This document shows positions 8,737-16,446 of a DNA stretch of 64,000 nt, one piece after another. Position 1 is the first letter of the stretch; each line of letters opens with the position of its first letter. Source of the stretch: Anaerolineae bacterium (GTDB lineage Bacteria > Chloroflexota > Anaerolineae > Aggregatilineales > Phototrophicaceae); NCBI GenBank assembly GCA_023382675.1, contig JAHDWN010000026.1, positions 1-64,000 on the forward strand. The letters are read 5' to 3'. A program made the position numbers and the translations under genes. The notes under the pieces are model-generated. The model did no database searches. It saw only the letters and a list, made by a program, of their open reading frames with translations, and was not told the origin of the DNA.

Positions 8737-9039
8737 ATGGTCAATCTGAAAGACACCGTGCGACAGGTCACATCGGAATACGCGGGTGAAGCGCTGAATG
8801 GATACACCTACCTGACGCACAGCGACGATGGCTCTGTCTTTACCGTCGTTGGCGTGGGAACGGTGCAGGGTAAACATGTGGCAAACATCAGCCTCTTTGT
8901 TCGTATCGTAGGCGATAAAGTGATTGTCGAACGCGATCAGAATGACAAACCACTAGTCGATGCGCTGATCCAGGCAGGCGTGCCACGGGAGCAAATCATC
9001 CTTGCCTATGCGGGCGAATCCGTGCCCGAAATGGCGTAA
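8737..9039 (+). CDS. XisI-family protein
   Basis: This 100-residue protein matches the XisI family by recall: an N-terminal helix, a beta-sheet core (HVANISLFVRIVGDKVIVERDQ), then the typical end LVDALIQAGVPREQIILAYAGE. XisI and its partner XisH were first described as excision factors of the cyanobacterial fdxN element. They are widespread in Chloroflexota and cyanobacteria as stand-alone pairs of unclear role. No XisH (a PD-(D/E)XK-type nuclease) lies next to it. It starts 13 nt after the SEDS gene and is probably co-transcribed with it. Confidence 0.78.
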   Translation: MVNLKDTVRQVTSEYAGEALNGYTYLTHSDDGSVFTVVGVGTVQGKHVANISLFVRIVGDKVIVERDQNDKPLVDALIQAGVPREQIILAYAGESVPEMA

Positions 9040-9098
9040 CCGTCCGCAGAGGCAAAATCATCATATCTCGTTGGCCAAGCTTAGCAAGGGAGGTCCGC

Positions 9099-9407
9099 AT
9101 GATCGCCCGACTGTGGCACGGTGTGACCAAAGCGGAAGACGCAGATGTTTACTTCGAGTATCTCAAGCGCACTGGACTGAGCGACTACCGATCCGTCAAA
9201 GGCAACATGGGCGTCCAGGTTCTACGCAGGATCGAGGGCGACAAGGCGCACTTCTTGCTCATCACCCATTGGGACTCGCTAGATGCCATCAAGCGCTTTG
9301 CCGGTGACGACTACGCCCAAGCTCGCTACTATCCCGAAGACACCCGCTACCTGCTCGAACTCGAAGAGCACGTCGAGCACTACGAAATCCTCGACATAGA
9401 CGAATGA
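9099..9407 (+). CDS. Small protein of the antibiotic biosynthesis monooxygenase (ABM) fold
   Basis: This 102-residue protein begins MIARLWHGVTKAEDAD and contains a central LLITHWDSLDAIKRFAGDD. That pattern belongs to the dimeric alpha/beta ABM fold used by heme-degrading and quinone-forming monooxygenases and by many proteins of unknown role. HWDSLDAIKRF is the family hallmark. A strong ribosome site, AAGGGAGG, lies 8 nt before the ATG. The substrate is unknown. It follows the XisI gene on the same strand. Confidence 0.75.
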   Translation: MIARLWHGVTKAEDADVYFEYLKRTGLSDYRSVKGNMGVQVLRRIEGDKAHFLLITHWDSLDAIKRFAGDDYAQARYYPEDTRYLLELEEHVEHYEILDIDE

Positions 9408-9465
9408 CGTGACACATCTGAAGGCAGGAGCAAATTAGCGCATTAGCTTGCGTGCGGATGGACTG

Positions 9466-9497
9466 AACAGCCGAAAGCTGACCGCCGAAAGCCCTTC
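9466..9497. repeat. Degenerate heptanucleotide tandem repeat
   Basis: The segment reads in steps of seven: CAGCCGA, AAGCTGA, CCGCCGA, AAGCCCT. The complementary form of the same motif occurs at 13449. It lies between two converging genes and has no coding potential. Confidence 0.55.
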
Positions 9498-9525
9498 CCC
9501 ATCCGGCCAATACCCAAAAACCCCT

Positions 9526-10473
9526 CTACCCTGGCACAATGCGCGTACCCGTCTCGCCGCGAATGGCGCGCACGAGGTTGGCCGGGTCGGTGATCAACGC
9601 CTGCGGGCCGCCCATCTTGACGAACTCGACCGCCGCTTCGACCTTGGGCAGCATACTGCCGACGCCGAAATGTCCCTCGCGGATGTAGGTTTGCGCCTGG
9701 CGCAGCGTCAGTGTATCGACAGGCTGCTGATCCGGCTTGCCGAAGTTGAGATAGACCTTCTCCACGCCGGTGCTGATGATGAACAGATCGGCGCGCAAGG
9801 TTTGCGCGAGCAGGCTGCTGGCGCGATCTTTGTCGATCACGGCGTAGATGCCGCGCAGCTCCCCCTCGTCGTTGCGGATGACCGGGATGCCGCCGCCGCC
9901 GACCGTGATGACGATGTAGTTTTCCAGGATCAGCGCGCGGATGGCGTTGATCTCCTGAATGGCCTGCGGTTTTGGCGAGGCGACGACGCGCCGCCAGCCG
10001 CGCCCGGCATCCTCCATCACCTGCCAGCCCTCTGATTCGAACCGGCGCGCTTCATCTTCAGTCATGAAGCCGCCAATGGGTTTGGTTGGCGTCTGGAAGG
10101 CCGGGTCATCTTCATCGACGCGCACCTGGGTGACGACCGTCACGATTGTGCGGTTGATGCCGCGTGAGCGGATAGCGTTGTCGAGCGCCTGCTGGATCAT
10201 GTAGCCGATGCTGCCCTGCGTATCCGCCACGATCAGATCAAGCGGGACAGTGTGAATGCCCTCGCGCGCGGCGATCTCTGCGCGGCGCAGGATGTAGCCG
10301 ACCTGTGGCCCGTTGCCGTGCGTGAGGACAACGCTCCAGCCTTCGGCGATCAACTGGGCGACATGTTCGCAGGTGGCGCGCACGGCGTCCCACTGATTGG
10401 TGATCTCCGGGCGTTTGGGATCGGTGATGAGCGAGTTACCGCCGATGGCGATGACGGCGAGATTTCCAACCAT
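9526..10473 (-). CDS. arcC: Carbamate kinase
   Basis: This 315-residue amino acid kinase fold enzyme interconverts carbamoyl phosphate plus ADP with carbamate plus ATP. Seen are the N-terminal AIGGNSLI, the substrate loop THGNGPQVG (about residues 50-58), VTVGGGGIPVIR in the middle, the FGVGSMLPKVEAAVEF motif, and a C-terminal GTRIVPG. All are typical of ArcC. A knotted carbamoyltransferase gene lies about 2 kb away on the other strand. That suggests carbamoyl-group catabolism yielding ATP, although the two are not in one operon. Confidence 0.93.
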   Translation of the reverse strand: MVGNLAVIAIGGNSLITDPKRPEITNQWDAVRATCEHVAQLIAEGWSVVLTHGNGPQVGYILRRAEIAAREGIHTVPLDLIVADTQGSIGYMIQQALDNAIRSRGINRTIVTVVTQVRVDEDDPAFQTPTKPIGGFMTEDEARRFESEGWQVMEDAGRGWRRVVASPKPQAIQEINAIRALILENYIVITVGGGGIPVIRNDEGELRGIYAVIDKDRASSLLAQTLRADLFIISTGVEKVYLNFGKPDQQPVDTLTLRQAQTYIREGHFGVGSMLPKVEAAVEFVKMGGPQALITDPANLVRAIRGETGTRIVPG

Positions 10474-10585
10474 GATAAAGCCTCTTTAGCGGATGGTAGA
10501 CGCCACAAGAATAAACGCTTTGAAATAGTTTAGCGCGAAATCGGGCAAGCCATTAGCGATGGATCTGGTAACGAGCGGCGGACAT

Positions 10586-10613
10586 ACAAAAGGGCGCACC
10601 CATGGGCACGCCC
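10586..10613 (-). terminator. Rho-independent terminator after the alpha/beta hydrolase
   Basis: On the minus strand GGGCGTGCCC pairs with GGGTGCGCCC (two G-U pairs, very short loop) and is followed by TTTTGT. It lies 53 nt beyond the stop of the hydrolase gene and ahead of carbamate kinase. Confidence 0.75.
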
Positions 10614-10666
10614 CACAAAATAAACCAACGAAAGTCCGGCCAAAAGCAATACCCTATCGCCGACGC

Positions 10667-11524
10667 CTAGCGACTCAAATAATTGAGCACGATGCTGTTG
10701 AACATCTCCGGCGTTGCGAACATGGCGAAATGACCGACATCTGGCATCAGCGTCAATTCCGCGCCGGGGACAAGCTCTGCCATCTCGTAGTCGTGCGCCG
10801 GGTAGATCGCCTCTTCTTCCCAGCCATCCAGGAACAGGATCGGCACGGTGATGCCGCGCATCTGCTCTTCGGTGAAGTTGGGTTCGGTCGCCCACATGTT
10901 GCCGATGTTCTCCAGGAAGGCATCGACATTATCCGGCGCTGGCGAAAGCACAGCATAGTCCGCCAGCGCGCGCTCGACATAGGCATTGAAGGTCGCGTTC
11001 TCGCCAACGTCTTCTTTCACACCAGAGGGCACATAGTTTGCGCCATAAGCCACCAGCTTACGCAGTCGCTCTGGATGGTTGATCGCGATATCAAGGCCGA
11101 TAATGCCGCCATCGCTCCAGCCGACCAGATAGGCTGACTCGATCTCCAGATAGTCCATCAGCGCCAGCACATCAGACGCCATCAGCGAGTAGCCAATCGG
11201 CGTTTCGGTGACGGTCGAGCGCCCATGCCCACGGCTGTCAACAGCGATCACGCGATACTGCGCGCTGAAGGCCGGGATCTGATTGGCGAAGTAATCGGCA
11301 TTCCCCAGCCCGCCGTGCAGCAGAATCAGCGGCTCGCCTTCGCCGTAGATGGCGTAATACATCTCGATGTCGTTGACTGGAGCCATGCCGCTTTCCACCG
11401 GTTCGGGCAGCGGCCCCATTTGGACGGGATCGTCCTGGGCAAAGACGACGGTGCTCAGGCTCAAGGCCACGATTACGAGCACGCCCCACACGAGCGAACG
11501 TTTGAACAGACCTGCCGCGTTCAT
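10667..11524 (-). CDS. Secreted alpha/beta hydrolase
   Basis: This 285-residue protein has a signal peptide (MNAAGLFKRSL, a hydrophobic core, then VVFAQDD). The alpha/beta hydrolase marks are the oxyanion loop LLHGGLG (about residues 89-95), DSRGHGRS, the nucleophile elbow GWSDGG with the serine near residue 156, and the C-terminal histidine in PDVGHFAMF. The acid is probably the aspartate in LFLDGWEE. The closest pattern is the proline iminopeptidase/haloperoxidase-like group, and the substrate cannot be told. Its own terminator separates it from carbamate kinase. Confidence 0.85.
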   Translation of the reverse strand: MNAAGLFKRSLVWGVLVIVALSLSTVVFAQDDPVQMGPLPEPVESGMAPVNDIEMYYAIYGEGEPLILLHGGLGNADYFANQIPAFSAQYRVIAVDSRGHGRSTVTETPIGYSLMASDVLALMDYLEIESAYLVGWSDGGIIGLDIAINHPERLRKLVAYGANYVPSGVKEDVGENATFNAYVERALADYAVLSPAPDNVDAFLENIGNMWATEPNFTEEQMRGITVPILFLDGWEEEAIYPAHDYEMAELVPGAELTLMPDVGHFAMFATPEMFNSIVLNYLSR

Positions 11525-11621
11525 ATCTCCCCTCCGTAAATTGTGACACTGACACAGTGATGCGAGTTAGCAGAGCATACCACGACTGACGCAATCTTGC
11601 GTCAGATTGTTCGCAGATAGA

Positions 11622-11975
11622 TTATTCAGATGTTGGAGGCTCGGCTGAGAGGATGGCTTCGAGTTGGGACGCAAGTTCAGGTATGTTCTCGGATGCGGTT
11701 CGCCAGAGGGTATCCTTTTCAACCTTAAAATACCCGTGAATTAGAATGTTTCGCATACCGACCACAGCGGGCCAGGGAATTTGTGGTGCGGCCTGCTGAG
11801 TCTCCGAGGTTACACGTGATGCTGCCTCTCCAATAATCTCGATAGAGCGTTCGAGCGCTCGAACAAGTAGCGGATCAGTATCAAGGTTCGAGCGCGACTT
11901 GTTGGTGGCAAAGGCTATCACCTCATGAGCAGCATCGAGCATGTGCTGGAGTCTCACCCGATCATTTTCGTTCAT
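11622..11975 (-). CDS. hepT: HepT-like toxin (DUF86/HEPN)
   Basis: This 117-residue HEPN-domain protein has the conserved motif RNILIHGY (R, four residues, H, one residue, Y) at about residues 73-80, which forms the RNase-like active site. The second helix block (LVRALERSIEIIGEAASRV) is standard for the family. HepT is the toxin of the HepT/MntA (type VII) toxin-antitoxin systems and is inactivated when MntA adds AMP to the motif tyrosine. Its start overlaps the end of the antitoxin gene by 14 nt, so the two are translationally coupled. Confidence 0.9.
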   Translation of the reverse strand: MNENDRVRLQHMLDAAHEVIAFATNKSRSNLDTDPLLVRALERSIEIIGEAASRVTSETQQAAPQIPWPAVVGMRNILIHGYFKVEKDTLWRTASENIPELASQLEAILSAEPPTSE

Positions 11976-12279
11976 AAATCACCAGGGCGGACGCCATGAC
12001 CTTATCCTTGATGTATGGACTCAGCATACCGGGCGTCCCCACATCCACCGAGCGCCCGATCATGGCCTGCAAATCCATTTGAATGCCACCAAGATCGAAG
12101 AGTGTGGGTCTCGCATCCGCTTCGAATTCCACCAGCACATCTACGTCGCTGTCAGGTCGAAAATCAGCGCGCAGCACACTGCCAAAGAGCATCAGCTTGC
12201 GGATGTGATGCCGCTTGCAAAATGCCTGGATAGCGTCAAGCGGTAGATCCAGGGCCGGGTCTGTCTGTGACATAGGCAA
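11962..12279 (-). CDS. mntA: MntA-like nucleotidyltransferase antitoxin
   Basis: This 105-residue minimal nucleotidyltransferase has the full signature GS, ten residues, DVD (GSVLRADFRPDSDVDVLVEF, about residues 33-52), so the metal-binding aspartates are intact. The family AMPylates the partner HepT toxin. An alternative start three codons in (MSQTD) is possible. It lies upstream of and overlapping hepT, the usual antitoxin-first order. A divergent carbamoyltransferase gene lies on its other side. Confidence 0.9.
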   Translation of the reverse strand: MPMSQTDPALDLPLDAIQAFCKRHHIRKLMLFGSVLRADFRPDSDVDVLVEFEADARPTLFDLGGIQMDLQAMIGRSVDVGTPGMLSPYIKDKVMASALVIYERK

Positions 12280-12461
12280 TACTCCAGACTTTCAATTCTA
12301 TTCTAATGACTGTCTTCATCCACGCCAACATGCGCGCCCGATGTCAGGCCAGACAACCTGCGCTACAATCACCGGTAGCGGCGGCGACGCACTCATGCAT
12401 CCGCGCCGTGCCGCCCGGCGATCAGCGGATGAAACCAGCCTCTGAAGGAGCTTGCGAGATT

Positions 12462-13448
12462 ATGCAGACAGATTTGCGCGGGCGTGATTCGATTGCCCCG
12501 GAACTGGAATGGACGCGCGATGAAATTGACACGCTGCTGGACGTGGCGTGGGATTTGAAGCGCAAGCGCGCGGTCGGCGAGCCGCACGCCTACCTGCGCG
12601 ACAAGGTGCTCGGTCTGCTGTTCTTCTTCACCAGCACGCGCACGCGCGCCAGTTTCGAATCGGGCATGGCGCAGTTGGGCGGCCATGCGATGTTCATCGA
12701 CAGCGAGACGACGCAGATCAGCCATGGCGACACGGCCAAGGAGATCGGCGAGATTATCGGGCGCTATACCGACGGCATCGCCATTCGCCAGTGCGATTGG
12801 AACTTCGGCAACCAGTACATCCGCGAAGTCGCCGCCGCCAGCCGGGTGCCGGTGCTGAACATGCAGTGTGACATCTTCCACCCATTCCAGATCCTGGCGG
12901 ACATGATGACGATCCAGGAGAAGTTCGGGCGCGATCTGCGTGGCAAGACGATCAATGTCAGCTATGCCTATGCCAGCAGCTACCAGAAGCCGCTGAGCGT
13001 GCCGCAGAGCCTGATCCTGCTGATGACGCGCTACGGCATGAACGTGCGCCTGACGCACCCGCCGGAATTCGGGCTGATGCCGGACATTGTCGAGCAGGCG
13101 CGCGAAAACGCCAGGCAATCGCGCGGGTCGTTCGAGGTGCTGCACGACTTCGACGAGGGCTTCAAGGGCGCGGACATCGTCTATCCGAAGTCTTGGGGCT
13201 GCTGGATGACGACCGAGGACAAGGACGAATCATCAAAGCTCGGCAAGAAGTACACCGACTGGATCACTGACAGCCGCCGCATGGCGCTGGCGAACCCGGA
13301 CGCGGTCTACATGCACTGTCTGCCGGCGGATCGTAACATCGAAGTCACCGACGAGGTGATCGACGGCCCGCAGAGCATCGTCTACGACGAGGCGGAGAAC
13401 CGCCTGCACGTGCAAAAGGCTGCCATGGCACTGACGATGCGGTCATAG
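12462..13448 (+). CDS. Knotted-type carbamoyltransferase (YgeW/acetylornithine carbamoyltransferase-like)
   Basis: This 328-residue protein belongs to the aspartate/ornithine carbamoyltransferase superfamily. The carbamoyl-phosphate loop STRTR lies at residues 58-62, the HPFQILAD motif follows, and HCLP lies at residues 285-288. The proline-rich stretch YQKPLSVPQ near residue 176 matches the knotted branch (YgeW, N-acetylornithine and N-succinylornithine enzymes). So does ADIVYPKSWG, where ordinary OTCase differs. It ends YDEAENRLHVQKA, like acetylornithine carbamoyltransferases. The acceptor amine is unknown. The start at 12462 is chosen from GAAGGAG upstream and because the upstream extension to 12306 looks non-coding. 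Confidence 0.85.
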   Translation: MQTDLRGRDSIAPELEWTRDEIDTLLDVAWDLKRKRAVGEPHAYLRDKVLGLLFFFTSTRTRASFESGMAQLGGHAMFIDSETTQISHGDTAKEIGEIIGRYTDGIAIRQCDWNFGNQYIREVAAASRVPVLNMQCDIFHPFQILADMMTIQEKFGRDLRGKTINVSYAYASSYQKPLSVPQSLILLMTRYGMNVRLTHPPEFGLMPDIVEQARENARQSRGSFEVLHDFDEGFKGADIVYPKSWGCWMTTEDKDESSKLGKKYTDWITDSRRMALANPDAVYMHCLPADRNIEVTDEVIDGPQSIVYDEAENRLHVQKAAMALTMRS

Positions 13449-13492
13449 GGCTGTTGGCTTTCGGCGGTCGGCTTTCGGCTTTTGGGGTTGGA
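13449..13492. repeat. Degenerate heptanucleotide tandem repeat
   Basis: The segment reads in steps of seven: CTGTTGG, CTTTCGG, CGGTCGG, CTTTCGG, CTTTTGG. It directly follows the carbamoyltransferase stop and is the reverse complement of the repeat motif at 9466. Confidence 0.55.
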
Positions 13493-13560
13493 ACCGCTGA
13501 GGCACAGAGGACACAGAGAGGGGTGCGGCGTGTGGTTGCGCCCCTTGTTCGCTGGAAAAT

Positions 13561-13589
13561 TTGTTCTGCGATGAATTTTGGTGTATAAG
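13561..13589 (+). promoter_or_regulatory. Candidate promoter of the dinD-like gene
   Basis: TTGTTC (13561-13566) and TATAAG (13584-13589) are separated by exactly 17 bp in an AT-rich stretch ending in a run of seven A. It points at the DinD-like gene, whose start is 46 nt further on. No LexA-type operator is recognisable. Confidence 0.5.
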
Positions 13590-13634
13590 TAAAAAAATAG
13601 CATTACTTGTTCAACTTATGACGGAGAACATCTT

Positions 13635-14504
13635 ATGACCGATATCCATCCCTCCACCGATACCGAGATTCCAGAATCGCCGTTTGAGCGCATCAAACGA
13701 ATCGATCCCGATGGTAATGAATACTGGTCCGCACGCGATTTAATGCCAATATTGGAATATACCGCTTGGCAGAAGTTTAGGAATGTCATTCTCAAAGCGC
13801 AAATTGCCTGTGAAAACAGCGGATACGATCCAAGCGACCATTTTAACCACGCGGCTAAAATGGTCACGATTGGGTCTGACGCCAAGAGGGAAATTGAAGA
13901 CTTTCATCTGTCTCGCTATGCCTGTTACTTAATCGTACAGAACGCCGATCCCTCAAAAGAAGTCGTGGCTCTTGGGCAAACCTACTTTGCGGTACAAACG
14001 CGTCGCCAGGAACTTGCTGATGAAAACCTTCTCTCTGAGCTTGATGAAGACAAGCGTCGTCTATTGCTACGCGCGCGCATCAAGGTGCAGAACACAGGGC
14101 TTGCTTCTGCCGCCAAGACCGCCGGTGTAATCACCGGGCAGGATTTCGCGATCTTTCAGAATCACGGCTATCGAGGGCTGTACAACGGCTTGAACGCAGC
14201 CGACATTCACCGCCGTAAGAAGCTGAAGCCGAGCCAGCATATTCTCGATCACATGGGATCAACCGAGCTGGCGGCGAATCTATTCCGCAGCACTCAGGCG
14301 GAGGAAAAACTACGGCGCGATCAGGTGCAGGGCAAGGATGCCGCCAATCAGGTGCATTATCAGGCGGGTGTGGTCGTCCGGCGGGCGATTGCCGAGCTTG
14401 GCGGCACAATGCCGGAAGACTTGCCGACAGCGGACAGCATCAAGAAGCTGGAACGTTCGGAAAAGAAAAAGCTGAGCGCGCCAAAATCGAAGGGCAAGCA
14501 ATGA
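13635..14504 (+). CDS. dinD: DinD-like (DNA-damage-inducible protein D) family protein
   Basis: This 289-residue protein matches DinD by recall. An N-terminal BRO/KilA-like segment (SPFERIKRIDPDGNEYWSARDL, then LEYTAWQKFRNVI) is followed by HFNHAAKMVTIGS...DFHLSRYACYLIVQNADP. A C-terminal half carries GITGQDF-like and GYRGLYNGL motifs. E. coli DinD inhibits RecA-mediated strand exchange. Here no SOS box is seen. The last codons overlap the next gene by 4 nt (ATGA), a sign of coupled translation. The basic C-terminus KKLSAPKSKGKQ is probably flexible. Confidence 0.88.
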   Translation: MTDIHPSTDTEIPESPFERIKRIDPDGNEYWSARDLMPILEYTAWQKFRNVILKAQIACENSGYDPSDHFNHAAKMVTIGSDAKREIEDFHLSRYACYLIVQNADPSKEVVALGQTYFAVQTRRQELADENLLSELDEDKRRLLLRARIKVQNTGLASAAKTAGVITGQDFAIFQNHGYRGLYNGLNAADIHRRKKLKPSQHILDHMGSTELAANLFRSTQAEEKLRRDQVQGKDAANQVHYQAGVVVRRAIAELGGTMPEDLPTADSIKKLERSEKKKLSAPKSKGKQ

Positions 14505-14722
14505 CCGCGAGTGAATTGGAAGCGAAAACGGTCACTTGGGTTCAGCGGTATCAAGGACAGTGGTATGTGATCGAGAATCTGCCTCCCATGGTGTGCAAAC
14601 AATGTGCCGAGACGTATTTCACGCCGGATGCGTACGATCGCGTGGTGGAGTTGATCACGAGCGGCACGCCGCCCGCTCGCATGGAGACAGTGGCGGTGTA
14701 TGATGCTGCAAGTTGTGGCTGA
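14501..14722 (+). CDS. YgiT-type zinc-finger protein lacking the first CxxC
   Basis: This 73-residue protein has the layout of YgiT/MqsA-like zinc-finger proteins: a beta hairpin (TVTWVQRYQGQWYVIENLP), then VCKQCAETYFTPDAYDRVVELI. Only one CxxC is present. The usual N-terminal CxxC that completes the zinc site is missing, although Cys72 at the C-terminus could contribute. Such proteins are often antitoxin-like partners of small toxins, but here the upstream partner, overlapping by 4 nt, is a DinD-like gene. The function is unknown. Confidence 0.7.
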   Translation: MTASELEAKTVTWVQRYQGQWYVIENLPPMVCKQCAETYFTPDAYDRVVELITSGTPPARMETVAVYDAASCG

Positions 14723-14811
14723 GTAGGAGTTGGTGAAGGTTAGGCGCCAAGACGTCGAGCCGATGATTGCTGGCGCGAAAACTGTTCGTACACGTAATCA
14801 CTTATGAGGCG

Positions 14812-15789
14812 CTAGTCATCATCCCCTGAAGGCTCCGTCATATTATGTTGTTCTTTATGGCAAGAGCGACAAAGCAAGATGACATCCCTGTAACGCTCTC
14901 GACCCCGATTGCTATAACTCATGTGGTGAACGTGCATGTCTCTATAACCCCCCTCGAGACCATGGGGTTTACATCCACAATAACTACAGCGTTCTTCATT
15001 AAGCAAGATCAACGCAGATCTTATTCTGCGCCAATGAAACGTTCTCAGGTATTGAGAATAAGGTAAATATTTTAACATAAGTTGTTCTTGGTTATCGCAA
15101 ATCACGACTATTTCATTGAACCAAATCTCGTCTAGCAATGGAAATAAACGCTCAAGTTCCTTGTACTCATTGAAACTTGTCGTGTTTGCGTCAGCTAGTT
15201 GATTGACATCTTTGAGATGAGACTCCAGAAATTTCAACACTCTACGATACGTCTGATCATGTTCTTCCAATCCACGTTCGTGCCGAAATGCTTGCCATTC
15301 TTTATTCAACCCCTTCTGTTCAATTTGCCAAAAAGCTTCCTGAGAAAACTCATCGAGATCGTGAATTTGCCTAAACTTTTCAAACGTAGTTTCCAGATGC
15401 GCGACACGTTGGTACAGATAAAACCGCTTAGCGTAGTCATCAAATACATTGGACCAACGGATATATGTTTTCGTCCACAAGAGGACATCGATCTCATTTG
15501 ACTGTGGCTTCAATGCCAACGCAGTTTCATAAGGTAAGGCATTGAAGAAGAAGTAACTCTCAGGAGTCGTCGTTTCAAGTGGAGATGGCGAGCTTAAAAT
15601 AAGCTCATTAGTTACTTGAGGTGAAGGAGGATTTCGCTCGATATAATACCATCCACAACAAGCGCACTTCCAGAATTTCTCACTGTAATTATCCCCAAAT
15701 GATTGTCCCATATGCTTCAGGTAGCAAGCATTTCCGCAGTTTGGGCAAGGAACGTCATCGCGATCATACAGCCAATTGTCAGAGCGCAT
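14812..15789 (-). CDS. HNH endonuclease with N-terminal zinc ribbon
   Basis: The N-terminus of this 325-residue protein has two cysteine pairs (CPNCGNACY at about residue 15 and CACCG near 43) making a zinc ribbon. The middle (about residues 80-270) is helical and unrecognised. The C-terminus is an HNH nuclease: CSYCGC, then DMHVHHMSYSNRG with the catalytic histidines, then LCRSCHKEQHN. Base composition is clearly AT-richer than neighbouring genes, which suggests recent transfer. It faces the DinD-like pair tail to tail. It could be a defence or homing-type nuclease. The target is unknown. Confidence 0.72.
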   Translation of the reverse strand: MRSDNWLYDRDDVPCPNCGNACYLKHMGQSFGDNYSEKFWKCACCGWYYIERNPPSPQVTNELILSSPSPLETTTPESYFFFNALPYETALALKPQSNEIDVLLWTKTYIRWSNVFDDYAKRFYLYQRVAHLETTFEKFRQIHDLDEFSQEAFWQIEQKGLNKEWQAFRHERGLEEHDQTYRRVLKFLESHLKDVNQLADANTTSFNEYKELERLFPLLDEIWFNEIVVICDNQEQLMLKYLPYSQYLRTFHWRRIRSALILLNEERCSYCGCKPHGLEGGYRDMHVHHMSYSNRGRERYRDVILLCRSCHKEQHNMTEPSGDDD

Positions 15790-15879
15790 ATACTTTGCTC
15801 CACGGATTGAATTCTTTGTGTAAAGATATTTTACTCCTTTGTGAATGGTCTCAGAAAAGCCTAATCTTATGTTGCCCTC

Positions 15880-16416
15880 TCACGGCCCCTGCTCGGAGAC
15901 GACGCGGCCTTCGCTGACGAACGACAGCCCCAGCGCGCTGGACGTGTTGATCATGATCGCCTCGATGACCGGCTCGTAGACGGGCGATTCCGCGCCCCAT
16001 TCAACCAGGAAATTTGCGCCCCATCCGCCCCGTGAGTCGTCCGCGGACACAACGAAACCGGTTGTCGCCAGCGGATTCAACTGCACCGGGCTTTCGACAA
16101 ACTCACGCACCAGCACGCCGTCGGTGTCGTAATAGCGGACTGAGCGAATGACGATGGCATCATCCGGGTCGGTGTTGTGGATAGCGAGTGTGGTCGTCAG
16201 GGCGATGACGCGCTCACCAGCGTCGTAGAAGATTTCCGGGTAGGCGGGGACGAAGACCGTCTGGCCGCTCACGATCTGCAGGTCGGCGATGTCCACAGTC
16301 GAGAGCGTCGGTACCGCCTGCGGCGCTTCGGTAGCGACCGATTGACAACCGGAAGCGATTACGAGCAGACCGGCGATCACACAGCATTGGATGAGATGAC
16401 CAGCGTTCATAAGCAA
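15880..16416 (-). CDS. DUF3124 family lipoprotein
   Basis: This 178-residue protein has a lipoprotein signal peptide with lipobox VIASGC (Cys24). The body (VSGQTVFVPAYPEIFYDAG, TTTLAIHNTDPDDAIVIRSVRYYDTDG, then FVVSADDSRGGWGANFLVEWGAE) matches DUF3124, small extracytoplasmic beta-rich proteins of unknown role. It lies downstream of the antiporter gene on the same strand with only 30 nt between them, so a shared transcript is possible. Confidence 0.82.
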   Translation of the reverse strand: MLMNAGHLIQCCVIAGLLVIASGCQSVATEAPQAVPTLSTVDIADLQIVSGQTVFVPAYPEIFYDAGERVIALTTTLAIHNTDPDDAIVIRSVRYYDTDGVLVREFVESPVQLNPLATTGFVVSADDSRGGWGANFLVEWGAESPVYEPVIEAIMINTSSALGLSFVSEGRVVSEQGP

Positions 16417-16446
16417 TATCCTCAGCCTGCGTGCCCATAGCGTACC

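Noticed and set aside
12306-12461. N-terminal extension of the carbamoyltransferase
   Set aside because: The extra residues do not resemble the family, and a ribosome site precedes the internal ATG at 12462.
13561-13640. LexA/SOS box upstream of the DinD-like gene
   Set aside because: GTTC and GAAC occur with a 13-nt gap (GTTCAACTTATGACGGAGAAC), which does not match the known LexA spacing, and the second half overlaps the ribosome site.
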